Below are positions 48,929 to 62,949 of a DNA stretch of 64,000 nucleotides, piece by piece; within the stretch, counting starts at the first letter, position 1; each line of letters starts with the position of its first letter. Below the pieces are notes generated by a model. That model did no database searches. It was not told the DNA's origin and worked only from the letters and a program-made list of their open reading frames with translations. A program made the position numbers and the translations under genes. The stretch comes from Ophiocordyceps camponoti-saundersi (nom. inval.) (lineage: Eukaryota > Ascomycota > Sordariomycetes > Hypocreales > Ophiocordycipitaceae): NCBI GenBank assembly GCA_003339415.1, contig PDHQ01000140.1, positions 24,118 through 88,117 on the forward strand, read 5' to 3'.

Positions 48929-51900
48929 TTATTTATATATATACTAGGGGCCTTTATAATATCTAGAGCCTTTATAATATAATAAGTAGGAAAAATCTCC
49001 TAAAATAAAGCAAAACCCCCTAACTATAAAAGGAAAGCTTACTATACGCTTATATAAAAGTATAGCGGTAGCTAGCGGTAATATAATATAATAAGCTTAT
49101 TACCTAAAAGTAATCTCGAATAATATAAGAAAAGTAAGGTAAAGAGGGGAGTATAGAGAAAAGGAAAGTTTATAAAGCGCGGGGCGGAAAAAGCGGGGCG
49201 GTATAGCGTAGCGTAGGGCGGTATAAGGCGGTATAAGGCGAGGCGGTATAGCGCGGGGCAGAGGAAGGAAAGTTTAAAGGGGGGTAAGGTAAAATAATAA
49301 GGTAGCCGCTTTATTATCTATTAGTAATTAAAAAAAAGGGGGGCTATATTTTTTTCTTTTTTACCTCCTTTTTCCTTTCCTTTTTTTTTCTTTTTATTAT
49401 TTTTAGAAAAAAGTATATTTCTAACCTTTTTTTTTAACTTTTCCTTTTAATTTTTATAATAAAAAGAAAATAATAAAAATTATATAGTTATATTAATAAA
49501 ATAATAATAATAAATATATTTAAGATTATTTATAATAAGCTTTATAATTTTTCTTATATTATATATATAACTTAGCTAGCTAATTATAAGGTTTTATATT
49601 AAAAATAATAAAATAAATAATATTATATAATATTAGCTATATATAAAGCTAATAAAATATATAAGCTTATAATTAGCTAGTTACTTTAATTATATTAAAG
49701 CTTAATATAAATATTAAAAAATAAATAAAATTAAAAGTTAAAAGTAAAGTTAAAGTTAAAGCTTAAAATATTAACTAAATTATAAATATATTTAAAAAAC
49801 TTATATATTATTATAATAAAAATAGCGTAATATATTAGTAAAGGAGGATAGCTAAATAGCTTATTAGTAAATATAAAATAATATAAAATAATATAAAATT
49901 TTAAATATAGCTAATAATAAATAATAATAAAAAATTTAAATTAACTTATATAATATATAAAAATAAAATAAAATATTAAAGCTTTAACTTAATAAGATAA
50001 TAATAACGCTTTAAATAAGCGCTTTAGTAAAATTAGCTATTTTAATAGCTATTTTTAATATTACTTTTATTACTACGATTATTAATATTCTTTCCTAAAA
50101 GTTTTATATATTAATATTAATTTATTTTAAAATATTTAGTAAATAAATAATTATTAATATAAATAAAGTAAAAGGTAAAAAAGGGGGTAAAGTAATAATA
50201 ATAATAATAGCGGTAATAAATATAATAATTAGATTATAAGCGGAGGTAATAATAATAATAAATATAAAGGAGAAAGTAAAGGCGATAATAAGGGATACGG
50301 GGGCGGAGGCGCCGGTTTAAATAATAATAACTATAACGATAATAATAAAATTTATAATAAAAGTAAAAAAATAATAATAATAATAATAAAAATATTTATA
50401 ATAATAATAATTATTATTATTATTATTAGCTTAAAAGATTTTATTATATTATTCTTATAAGAATTTTAATTAAAAATATATTTAAAAATATAAAACTTTT
50501 AATTTATTATATATAATATAATATATAATCTTAACTAAATATAAAATAATATTAATTAAAAAATAGCGGATTATATTAAAGTTAATTAGTTTAGGTATAT
50601 TTTAAAAAATATTATTAAAATTTAATATATTTTTAATTTAAATTTACTAAAGCTAAAGCTAAAGCTAAAAGCGGAGCTAAAAATAAAAGATAAGGCGGTA
50701 GCTTAAACGTTAGTTTTTATTATATTAATATTAAGAAATAGATTAGATTTAATAATAATTAGAGAAGATAAAAAGGGGGCGGGCAGAGCGGAGAAAGTAA
50801 GTAATATAAAGGAGGGTAAGGAGAAGTAGGAAACGGGGGAGATAAAAGCTAAGGAGGCGGTAAAGGAGAAGTTAAAGCTTAAGCTAAATTTTATATAAAT
50901 ATTAAAATTATCTTCTATAAAATTTATATTAATAGCGTTAAAATATATAATAAAAAATAATAATAATAGCTTAAAAGATAAGCTTATAAAAGTTAAAAAT
51001 ATTATTAGGCGCGGAGAATAAGGTAGAAAGTAAGGCGGGAAAAAAGGTAAGAAAGCTAAGCGGGCTAAATAAAGCTAAGTAAAATAAAAAATAAAATTAG
51101 AAGCGGGGTATAAGGTAAATAAATAATAATAATTATATAGCAAAAATATTAAAAATTAACCTAATATTTAAATTTTATATTTAAATATCTTAATATATTT
51201 AAATATTATAAAATAATAAAAAAAGTTAAATTAATAAAAATATTATAAATAAATAAATTATAAGGTAGAAAAGCTTATAATAATTTTATAATTAAGGGCT
51301 TTATTAAAATCCTTATAATCTTAAATTTAACTTATAAGAAATATTAATAAAAGCGTCCTTTTATAAGTAATTAGTTTATAATATAAAATAAAGTAAGCTA
51401 TTATCTTATCTTTCTTATTATTATAAAAATAATAAAAGGTTATAATTATAAGAATATTATAAATATAAAGAAATTTATTAAAGCTAATTTTATTATTATA
51501 AAGCTAAGTTAAGGCGCTATTTAAGAATTTTAAAAAGCTTTAATAAATTTATAAAATATTATTAAGTTTTAATTAAAGTAATTTATTAATAACGTATTTA
51601 GAGAACTAGCTATACTTTTAAAGCTTTTTTTTTTAAAGTTTTAGCGAAATTACTATTTTTCGTAAAAATAAGCTTTTAAAGTTTTAAAAAACTAGGAAGC
51701 GATATTTAAAATTTATACTTAAATAGTAAAAGAGGATTAGAAAAATTTAAGGGGGATATAAGTAAAGCAAGGCTAACCTTTATAATATTAGTAAAAATAT
51801 ATAATAATTCTTTTAAAAGCGGAGTAAATATAAGCTATAAGCTTTTTATTATAAAAAAGTTAATAGCTATAAATAATATAGTAAGATAAGTAAATATTAA

Positions 51901-54900
51901 TAAAAAAGATAAAGGTTTTAAACTTAATATAATAAGAAGAGGTTACTTAATATATCTTAAAGATAACGTAGAGGTATTTAAACTAAGTTATAGCTAGCTA
52001 TTAGAAAATAAAGCTTTTAAGTTATTTACTTAGTAAGGTTAAAGTAAAATAAATTATAGCGCTAAAAGCGATTATAAACCTAATAACTTTAATATAAATT
52101 TCCCTTACTTAAAAAAGTAAAAAGCTTTAAATAAATAAAGTAAGCTTAGTTAAGGCTAGCTATTAATAAGTAAGCTTTTTTATAAAATAGTAAAAATATA
52201 GCTTTTATTAAAATTTATAATAAATTTAAACTTTAAATATATATACTTTTTATATAAATTAAATAATATTTTTATTAAAAATTAGCAAAATTATATTAGT
52301 AAAATAAGCTTTTATAAAATAAAAAAGCTTATTTTTAAATAGCTAAAAAGTTATTTTATATTTTACTACTTAATTATAATAAATATTTTAAGCTTATTTA
52401 AGCTAATAATAAACTTAAGTAAAGGTATATCTAATATTAAGAATATTAATATTATTTATAAATCTAATAATAAGTATATTAATTACTTATTTTAAGCGCT
52501 TATAAAAAAATAAAATATATAAAATAAAAATTACTAAAAAGAGCGGGGAGCTTTAAGGGACTTTAATAAAGATAAGGAAAAGGTTTAATAGTTTACTATT
52601 AACTTTTAAGTAGGAGGTATAATTAGAAAGGTAAAAGCGGAGGAAAGCTATAATTTATTTAAAAAAGCTAAAAAAGTTAAAAATTTCTATTAACTTAAAA
52701 TATAAAATATAATTAAAAATATTTATTATATTTAATATTAAGAGGGAGGTAAAGTTTTAAAAGCTTTAAATAGTATAAATAAACTTTATTAAAAGAAATA
52801 AGGTATTATTAGTAAACTAATTAAGCTAGTTATTTATCTAACCTTATAATAAGATTTCCGTAAACTTTACTATATAGGATATTTTTTTTATTATTATAAT
52901 TTTATAAATCTTACTTATAATATTAAGAAAGGAGATAAGGCGGTAGCTATTTAAAGTTTAATAAACTTTTAAGCTTTTTCCTACTTTTTAGAGAATTATA
53001 ATATTAAAAGTTTAATATTAAGTAAGGAAATATTTATAAGTAATATATTTTTAAAAAAACTTAGTAAGGATTACTATAAAAAGTTATCTATAACTTTTTA
53101 GGAAGCTAATAAAGATATTATTAAGCTTAGCGGATTTTTATAATATAATACTAAAAATAGTAAATTAAACTTTATTTTTAATAACTTAAAAGGGAATATT
53201 TATTAGGGGGAAAAGGTTAAAGATAGGAAAATATAAAGTATTTTTTAAAAAATAAGGAAAAAGCTTATAAGCTAAAAGCTTTAACTTTTTAAAAAAAGAT
53301 AATTAAAAAGCGGAGTTTATATCTTATTAAAAAAAAGAAATATATATAAGCTTTAAAAAAGCTTAGCTATAAAATCTTACTTACTAAGCTATAAATTATA
53401 TAATATTAAAATTACCGCTTATAAAAATAAGAAATTACTTTTAATTATCCTTTTTTACTTTTCTAATAGATAATTTTTATTATATTATAGCGTTTTAATA
53501 TATTTATTAGTAATTAAAATTTAGCTATATTTACTAATATTATTTAATATATTTTATATTTAAAATTATAAAAATAACTTTTAAGGTTTATTATAAATAT
53601 AAGTAAAAACTATTTTATTAAAATAATTTTAAAATTATTAAGTTAGCTATAATATTTATATAATTATATAGCTATATTACTAATTTTTTAATATTTATTA
53701 TAAACTTTACTTAAATAATAAAAAATAAGAGGCGGTTTTTTATTTTTATTTATAAAATATTAAAATTAAAATATTTCTAATATAATATTAAGGTAAAGTT
53801 TAAAAAAGAAAAGGGAATAAATAATATAAACTAAAAAATATAATTAAAGCTAAGAAAATTAAAATTTAAGCTAAAATATATAAGGAAATAGTTAAGTATA
53901 TTTTAAATTAAGTTAATAATATTAGCCTTTCGCTTATATACCTTCTAAGTAATCTTATAAGGAGGGGTAAAAAGTTTAAAGCGGAGTTAATAAAAAGTAA
54001 AAAAAAGCTTCGCGGAGTAAAAAAAGGTATATTTATAAAAGTTTTAGAAAGCGTAATAAATATTAAAATTACTAAGGATAACTAGTAAAGTAAAGGCAGA
54101 GGTAAAATATAAGAAAGGAGAAAAAAGTAATAAGCGTAAGAAAAGTTTAATATATATTTTAAATAATAAGAAGTAAATAATAAGTATTTAAAGCTTATTA
54201 TAAAAGGAAACTCTAATAAGGTTAAGCTTTATAATAAGGTTTTAATTATTAACTTTATATTACTTATATATATAAAGGAGAGCTTTACTTTTATTTTAAA
54301 TAAGGTAATAAGGAGCGAGTTTAAAAAGTAAAAGGTAATTATATATATTAAGTTAGAATTCTTATATAGTAATAATATTATAACTCTCCTTATTAAATAA
54401 AGTAAGCTAAATAAGGCGGTTAATTTTTTAAATATTTTATAATAAGGTTATAATTTTTATAAAAATTAAGTATTAGAAATAGTTATTTATAATTACTTTA
54501 ATTATATAAAATCTATTAATATAAACTTTACTTAAGATTATAAAGCTAGTTATAAGTTATAAAGTTTATTATATAGCTTATAACTTTTATAAGTATTATT
54601 AAATTAAAAGCTTTTTAGGGAGACTTAAGTAAGTAATATATTATAAAAAGATTATTAAGGTATATCTCTAAGAGATTTATAATATACTCGCTTTCTTAAA
54701 AAAACTATAATAAAGCTTTTACTATTCTTATAAAGTTACCGCTAAATAAGGGCTAGAAGTTAAGTAGCTTATAATAATTAAAAAAAGCGAGGTTTATTAA
54801 GGAAGCTAAACTTAATATAGCTTTACTATTTCTAAGATTTTAAGTAATCTTTTAACTATATAAAGTATATACTTTTATATAAAATATAATAATAGGGTTT

Positions 54901-56157
54901 TTCTTCCTTTTATATAAGGTAGTTTTTTTCTTTATTATTATATAAAGTAGCTATATAATATTTATAATAAAAAGGCTCCTAATAATACTTAATAATATAT
55001 TTAAATTAAAAATATTTATAATATTACTTAAAATATATAAAGTTATTATAAAGTTTATAATAAATTATTTTTATATTTATAATTACTTTATTTAAATAAA
55101 GTTTATTTATATTTTTTATACTATTAAAGCTTATAATAAAATAAGTTTATAAAGCTTTTTTATTAGCGGTATACTAAGGTTAAAGCGCTTTCGCTTAAAC
55201 TATATTAACCTTATTTACCTCCTTAATAATATTAAATAGCGTATTATAGTCGCGGTTAGCTATTAAAGTCTAAATACCCTTAATAATAATAATATAAGTT
55301 TAGTATATATACTTAGCCTCCGCTTTAAAAGCTTAAGCTATTTATTTATTTTTAAAAGTAAAATTCTTATATTTTAAGTTAAAAGTAATAATAAGATTAC
55401 TACTAGGAAATTAGCGCGCGGTAATTATTACGAAATAGCTTATAGCTTTATTAACTTTTTAAATAACTTTTTAAAAAATAAGCGCTAGAATTTTATTAAT
55501 TATTAGAATATCTTTTACTAATATAAATATCTCCTTTTTTATTTTTACTAGAATTAGCTATATAAGGGGCGCTATAAAGGGGGCGGAGTTTAGGGCGGAG
55601 TTTATAACTATACTAGCTTAAGTTAAAGCTTTAAGGGCGGAGTCTAACTCCTTACTTATTATTTTATAAAAAGTAGCCTTAACTAATTTCTAAATAGTAT
55701 TAGAGATAATAATAAGAAAGTTAAATAGGTTTTTAAAAGCTTATTAGCGCTATTAAAGCTTAGTAAATATTATATTAAAAATACCTTATATAAGGCGGAA
55801 ATCTTATATAAAGATTACCTTAGTAAGTTTTTTATATATAGATTTTAAAATACGATTTATTAAGGTTTAAAAAGTTTTAATAAATAAATTATTAAAGTTA
55901 ATAGCGGTATTAAATTAACTTTTACTTATATATAGGTATTATTAAGATTAGTTAAGCTTTTAGGTTTTATTATTAAGTATTATTAGTATTAATAGCAGAC
56001 TAGGAGGCGGACCGCCTTATAACCCCACGTTTAAAGTTATTCCCTTAATAAAGTTAAACTCTAAGAGGCAGAAAGTATTAAATTCTTATAATATTATAGC
56101 GTTAAGTATAAATAAAGACCCTAATTATTTAAAGTTATAAAAGTTTTTAAATTTATA
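48929..56157 (+). mobile_element. E-family LINE-like element, full-length uninterrupted copy E_B
   Basis: 7229 bp, flanked by an exact 17-bp duplication TATATTTAAGTTTTTAT at 48912-48928 and 56158-56174. It matches E_A in order, including the GGCGGTATA array, the trinucleotide-rich 5' third (about 50190-50420), and the 3' end CTAATTATTTAAAGTTATAA. At 51284 it shows the empty form of the T1 insertion site. RIP has removed all long frames. It is inserted within an LTR of T4. Confidence 0.78.
49187..49262. repeat. GGCGGTATA minisatellite inside E_B
   Basis: Same type of array as at 26570-26645, at the equivalent place in the element, with different unit number and order (includes GCGTAGCGTAGGGCGG). 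Confidence 0.75.
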
Positions 56158-56436
56158 TATATTTAAGTTTTTATATTAGCGCTTAGTTATTATATAAGGT
56201 ATATAGTTAGCTTAGGATAAAAGCTTCTCTTTTTTTTTTCCTTTTTTTAATAGCTTTAATTATAACTTTATTTTAGCTTACTTTAATAATTACTTATATA
56301 AAATTTTTATATTAATTAAAGTTTTTTTTACTATTAATTAAATATTAAGAAAAATTTTAATATAAAATATTATTAAATTTTACTTTTATTAAAGCTATTT
56401 ATAGCTTATTTTATCTTTAATTTAAAGATAACTTTT
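56158..56436 (-). mobile_element. T-family element T4, right piece (rest of LTR plus interior)
   Basis: Continues the LTR interrupted at 48928 (TATTAGCGCTTAGTTATTA), then runs into the interior next to the right LTR of T1 (matching about 30238 down to 30110, reverse complement). It stops at 56436, where the 5' end of a C element begins. Confidence 0.7.
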
Positions 56437-56583
56437 ATATATTTTATAAACTTTACGCTTATAGTAATATAAATATAAACTTTTTATTCTTATATTATAA
56501 GTAAACTTTACTCTTTTTATTACCTTATAATAATAATAAGCTATACTTAAAATAACTTTAAGGGGGAGAGTAATATTATATAA
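56437..56583 (+). mobile_element. C-family retroposon, 5'-end fragment C4
   Basis: Begins CTTTTATATATTTTATAAAC, the same 5' end as C1 and C3, and runs 147 bp before the LTR at 56584. The sequence that should follow (ATTATATAA then GTTAATT in C3) is displaced by the gypsy insertion. The remainder is predicted to lie beyond 64000. Confidence 0.7.
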
Positions 56584-57547
56584 TGTTACAGATCGTACCC
56601 GTAATTACCTAATCTTACCCGTAGCCCTTAATCTAAGCTTCTAAAGATAAAGAGAGAAAAGGGGTAATAAGAAGGTAAGGGGCTTTACTTACTTTAACCG
56701 GGCAGTAGGTAGCCGGAATAGAAAATTCATAAAGTATAAATAAGTAAGAACTTCCTAAATAGGAATATCTTATAAGGCAGGGGAAGGTTATAGAGAGTAG
56801 GCTTTTAAGGTGTAAATTATTTAGATTAAAAGCTTAGAGAAGAAGGAAAGGAAAGACCCTTCGAGGGAAGGAAGCCTTCCTTTTATAGTTTTCCTTCTCT
56901 AAGAAACTATCTAATTATATAAGCTAGCTAGAAAGCTATAGAATACTATAGAAGCTTTATATTATAAATACCCTAGCGAATAGAATAGCTTTATTTTATT
57001 CTATTTACTTCTATCGTATTCTTTTTACTTTAAAATTAAATTCCTACTTTAAAATTAACCCTTGATTTTAAATTTACTATATTCCTTAGCGAATAGAATA
57101 GCTTTATCTTATTCTATTTACTTCTATTATATTCTTTTACTTTAAAATTAAATTCCTGCTTTAAAATTAACCCTTGATTTTAAATCTACTATATTCCTTA
57201 GCGAATAGAATAGCTTTATCTTATTCTATTATATTCTATTAGCTTTTAGGCTAATAATAAATTATAATAGATAATTCTTTATTTATAATAGCTAATATTT
57301 CTTTCCGTTTTTAACCGTCTCTAACCGTTCTTCTTATCCTAGGAATTTTATTCGTTATTCTTATCTTTATTATCTTATCTTATTATCCGGTATTTAACCT
57401 TCCGAGGTTTAGCTATAATTTAAATACTAGATACTAGTATTTTTACTTTATTATATAATTTATATTATTAAGCTATTTATATAATAAATACTGCTTATAT
57501 AATAAGAATAGTACTTTTAACTAGTATTTATATCTTAGATTATTATA
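56584..57547 (-). repeat. 3' LTR of the chromovirus, 964 bp
   Basis: Starts TGTTACAGATCGTACCC on the plus strand and ends TTATTATA. It matches the solo LTR at 18686-19537 but holds three copies (from 56975, 57088 and 57200) of a 112-bp unit that begins AGCGAATAGAATAGCTTTAT. It abuts the polypurine tract on its right. Confidence 0.88.
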
Positions 57548-57560
57548 CGTTCCCCTTTCT
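57548..57560 (-). other. Polypurine tract of the chromovirus
   Basis: The minus strand reads AGAAAGGGGAACG directly before the LTR, the expected place and composition for the plus-strand primer. An identical motif lies at 57742-57754. Confidence 0.7.
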
Positions 57561-57799
57561 ATAGTTTATAACCTTATAAACTTTATTATAGAAGAATAAT
57601 ATAAGGTATAAATAATAGTTAGTTAGTTAATTAGTTATTTTTATTCTTATAAGAAAAGAAAGAGTATTTCGAAAAAACTTAATAAGGTAAAAATAATTAA
57701 TTAGATTTTATATAGGGTTCCTATTATTATATTATTCGTAACGTTCCCCTTTCTAAGGTTTTTAATCTTAAAAACTTCTTATTAAAGGTATTTTTCTTT

Positions 57800-60700
57800 A
57801 TTTTTATTAAATTTTTTAATAAGTTTAGGTGCTTTAGTTAGGTACTTAGCAGGTTCCTAGGTATTTTCTTTAGAAGGGTATCCCTTCTATTTTATTAGAT
57901 AATATACTATACCTTCTTCTATCTTTTTATTTATAATAGCTTTAGGTTCGTATTTTTCTTCTAATACCGTAGTTTCGATATTTTCTTCTAATTTAGTATC
58001 TTTAGGTGCTTTTTCTAGTAAGGAAATATAAAATACTAGATAAATAAATATTCCTTTAGGAAGTTTAAGCTTATAATTAAGGTTATTTAGCTTTTCTTTT
58101 ATAAGGAAAGGTCCTAATTTTTTAAATTTTAAGGACTAATTAGGCCGTTTAGTTTCTATATTTTTCTTTAATAAATAAACCTTATTATTTTTATTAAATA
58201 AGGGTTCTTTTTCGCGTTTCTTATTATAATAATAACTAATTCTTTTAGCTATAAAATCTAATTCTGATTTTATATAAGAATATAGAGATTTAAGCTATTC
58301 GGTATTTAGAATAGCTTTTTCGTTATTAGTTTTATCTAATAGGCCTAGTTTATAGGCTTCCGGGTTAAATCCGTAATTCGCTATAGCGGGCGTTATTTTA
58401 ATAGATTCCGATTCGGCGGTATTATAAGCTAACTAAGCTATAAGTAGGTTTATTACCTAGTTATCTTATTCGTAATTAATATAAGCTCTAAGGTATTATT
58501 TTAAAGTCTAATTTAGGCGTTCCGTAGCCCTATTAGTTTCCGGGTAGAAAGCAGTACTTAATTTATACTTAGTTCCTAGCCTAGATATAAGGCTAGTTTA
58601 GAATTTAAAATTAAACTTAGGGTCTCTATCGCTTATAATAACTTTAAGTAAGCCTCTATCTATTACTATTATTCTTAAGAATAAATAATTTAATTTTTTA
58701 GCAGATAAAGCCTTTATCGTAAGTATAAAATAGCCGTATTTAGTTAATCTATCGGTTATAACTAGAATAGAATTATATTCCGTATTAGTTATAAGGTCTA
58801 CCGATAAGGGTAATTTAACTATAAAATCTATAGCTATATTTTCCTAAGGTTATTTAGTAACTATTATAAGTTATAGAAATCCGTAAGGTTTATATCTTAA
58901 GGTTTTAGATTTACTATAAATATTATAATTTTTAATAACTTTAATAATAGCTTTTTTAAGGTTTTTCGTATTATAATAAGCTTTAATTCTATTATAAGTT
59001 TTTTATATTCCTTAATAGCCGTAAATAGGTAATTCGTAGAATTCTTTAATTATAGTTTTTACTATATTCGGAGGTATAAATAACTTCTCTTTTAAATAAG
59101 CTAAGTTATCTATCTACTTAATATCTTTATAAACCTTAAAATTAGTATCTTTATAGGCTTCTTTTATTTATTTTAATATAGAATTATCGGCTTCTACCTT
59201 AAATATAGCGTTTAAGGTATTTTATTCTAAATTTCCTTCGTTATTTATTTTAAGGAAATTAGTCGTTATAGGTATTATACCGGTATCTAAATTAGGTCTT
59301 CTACTAATAATATCGGCTCTTTTATTCTCACTTCCTTTTTTATATATAATTTCGTAATTATAATCGGTAAGGAATTTAGCTTACCTAATTTATCGGCTAT
59401 TTAAGGTTTAACTCGTACTAAAATAGCTTATATTTTTATAATTAGTATAAATCCTTAATTTAAATTCGTTTCCTAATATATAGTGCTTAAATTCTTTAAT
59501 TACTTTAATAATAGCTAAAAATTCTTTATCGTAGATAGGATAGTTAATTTCTAAATTTACTAGCTTCTTAGAATAGAAAGCTATAAGGTATAATATAGTA
59601 TTATTTTCCTAGCTTAATTAGGCTCCTATAGCGTAATTAGAAGCGTCGGTTTCTAATATTAAAAGCTAGTTCGAATTATAAGTTATTAATATAGGTGCTA
59701 AGATTAGCTTTTCCTTAAGGGAATTAAAAGCTATATTAGCTTCTTCGGTCTATTTAAAAGGTTCTTTTTTAGCTAATTTTATTACTATTAATATAGGAAT
59801 AATTATATTAGAAAAGTCTTTAATAAACCTTCTATAATAATTATAGTATCCTATAAATTACTATATATTTTTAATCGATTTAGGTATAGGCTAGTCCTTT
59901 AAAGGTTCTAATTTGCTAGGGTTTATTTTAATATTATAAGGGGTTATAATAATACCTAGAAATTTAACTTCTTTAGAAAAGAATTCGTATTTCTTAGGAT
60001 TAATATATAATTCGGCTTTCCGTAAGGCTTCTAATACCTTTCTTAAGTGAATTTTATATTCTTCTAAGGTATCTAAAAATATAATAATATCGTCTAAATA
60101 AGCCGTAGTAAATATATCTAAATAATCTCTTAGAATATAATTTATACGTTTTTAAAAAGTAGCGGGGCTATTATATAGTCCTAAAGGTAATACTAAATAT
60201 TCGTAACTTCCGTATTTAGTTCCGAAGGCTATTTTATATTCGTCTCCTTCCGCTATTTATATTTAATAATAAGCTAGTTTTAAATCTAGCTTAGTAAAAT
60301 ACTATTTCTAGCTTAATCTATCTTTTAGTTCTATAATTAAAGGTATCGGCGTTCTATCCTTAATAGTATCGTTATTTAATTTTCGATAGTTAATTACGGG
60401 CCTTAATTTATCTTTTTCTTCGCCCGATTTATTAGCAAAGGTAATAGGAGCTCTATAAGGGCTTTTAGAAGGTCTTATATATCCCTTTTTAATTTATTCT
60501 TCTAGATATTCCTTTAATACTTATAGTTATTTTTCGTTACTATTATAAATTCGTATAAATCGCGGTTCCGAATTAGGCTTTAATTTAATTTCGTAATCTT
60601 ATAGGCTTCTTTTAGGTAAGGTATTATCCGGGGGTTCTTTAAATATATCTAAGAATTCTTCTAGAATTTCTTTAGGTATTAATTTATAGCGTTCTAATTT

Positions 60701-61700
60701 TTTTTAAAAATAAGAAGCTATTTCTTCCTTATAATCTACGCTAGAAATAGCAGCTAATATAGTAATAGTATAAGGTATTTTACTATAGATTTTATTACTT
60801 TTAGCTTTATTATAAGGTTCTTACTTATAATAATTATATTTATTTCTTATAGTAAATTTCTGCTTATTATTAAAGAAGTTTTTCCTTTTTTTAATTTCTT
60901 TAATTAAACTATTCTCGTTATTTAGGCTTCTCGCCTCTTTAAAATTTCTCGAGCTAAATCCTTTATAAAGATTTCCTAAGGCGTTATTAAACTTAGTATT
61001 TTCTTTTCTATTCGTATAATTATAATAAGGTTAACTTTTATTATAACTATTTATATTCGATCGTCTATTTTTATAGTAATCGTTTTTTATAGATTTAGAT
61101 TACTTATTTTTTACGCTCGACTTACTTCTATTAGTATTTCTAGAAATCTTATAATAAGGCTTCTTACTATTATTATAATTATACCTTCTTAGTTTATTTT
61201 TCCTTTTAGAATCTATTCGATTATTTTTACTAGTATTACTATTAGAAGTACTAGATATTAAATAATTATCTATAAATTTAACTTAGCCGGTTTTCTAGTT
61301 AATTTGCGGATTATATTTATAAAGAAAAGGATAACCTAATATTATATTATATTCTACTATTTTAAAAATATCGAAGGTATCGGTAAAAGTATAAGGTCCT
61401 ATTTTAAATTCGAAGTAATTAGTTTCGTATAAAATTATTCCCTTATTAAACTAAAAATTAAATCTTTCGGCGTTTTTTTTACTATACTAGGCGTTTTCTT
61501 TTTTATATAGCTTAAGTTTAAACGTTTTATAGCTATAGGTAAAATATAATTACTAGTAGCTCCGCTATCTATAAAAGTAATTACTTCTTTTCCTTTATAT
61601 CTTAAAGTAAAGGTTAGTTTAGAAATAGGGATTTTAGTATTATCGGTTTTAATAGTAATAGTATTAATACTTTGCAATTTAGGATAGTTATAATAACGCC
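57800..61700 (-). pseudogene. pol of the chromovirus: protease, RT, RNase H, integrase, chromodomain
   Basis: Minus-strand frames show the retropepsin motif FIDSGATSNYI (about 61590-61550, inside an open stretch at 61677-61435 that lacks an ATG), AYLDDIII of reverse transcriptase (60100-60080), FLGIII, then YYRRFIKDF. The integrase has LVITDRLTKYG (near 58760), and its zinc site reads GYQG-type ... NYNIYSKSKT, with Tyr where His and Cys are expected. The chromodomain has YLIK-stop-KGYPSKENT-stop-EP (about 57930-57850), with stops where Trp is expected. In-frame stops fit TGG to TAG and CAA to TAA. The RT active site itself is intact. As a whole it cannot be translated without read-through. 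Confidence 0.8.
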
Positions 61701-62949
61701 TTTCCGTTCCTAAATCTTTACTAAAATCCTTATTCTTATTAGTTATACCTCTATTTACCCTTTTTAAATAGAGGCTTTCCCTTTTCCCTTAAGGTTTTCT
61801 TTAAATTCCTTAGGCTACGTTAGGAAATCCTACTTTCCGGGACTATTTTCCTCGGTAGGGGATCCGCTTCCTATAGGCCCTTTTATTAATAATTCTTTTA
61901 TAAAGGTAAGTATAGCCTAAATCGTATCTAATTCGATACTAAGAATTCGGGGTCGAAAATCGTAGTTATTTCCCTTATTTTCCTTAAGAATCTTATAATT
62001 AGTTTCCCTATCGAGAAGGAATTCTATTTCTTTAATAAAAAACCTTTTATTAATAAAGCCGGCTTCCTTATAAAAGGTTAGTAAGGACGGGTAATAATTA
62101 GCGTTTTATTTTTCCGGTAGATAAAAATCGTAGTCCTTATCGTAGTAAAATTACTAGCTAAGATTATAATACGCTTACTTATACTTATTAAAGAATTCTT
62201 CTAAGTAGCTTAAGTGCTAGAATAATTCGTTATAAGGAAGGCAGCCGTTATTTTTCTTATTTTCGAATTCTTTTAGAATTAGTTCCTTTATTTTAATAAA
62301 ATACTATATTTTTTCGTCTTCTTCTTTACTATCGGTTTCGATAGTATAAGGATATTCTACCGTAAGAAGGGGTAATTCTTCTTCTTCCTTCTTAATTTTA
62401 TCTTCCGGAATAAGGTTATTTTCTAGGATAGGTTTATAGTCTTCCCTTATTCCGTTAGGGTTATTAATATAGTCGTTAAGACTAAGGGTAGAAATCGAGT
62501 TTTCCGAAGGGCTATACTAGCTAGGTAAGTTAGAATAGTAAGGAATTCCTTAAATTCCTTCTTTTCTATTTTTAAACTGTTCTTCTATAACCTACTTATA
62601 CGTTTTAAAAGGGTTATTTTTACTTAGCGGGTAAAACTCTCCTCCGGAATCGAATTCCGTACTAGCTTCTAAAGGACTTATAAGCTCTAGAGGCTTCTTT
62701 ATATTCCTAACCGTATTCTAGCTATCTAGGAATAGCGTATCGGCTATAAGTTCTAGGTTATATTACCGTCTAAGTTCTTCTCGGAATTCGTATTCCTCTT
62801 AGTTTAAGTTATCTTCTTTCGTTAGTAGTTTAAATTTCGTACTACGAATAGCACTCTATTCCTTCCTATTTAGGCCTAGCGTATTATAATTAGTAGTTAG
62901 GTAGGAAGAAATAACGTTAATCGTCTTACTATTCGTAGAAGAGGTTTTT

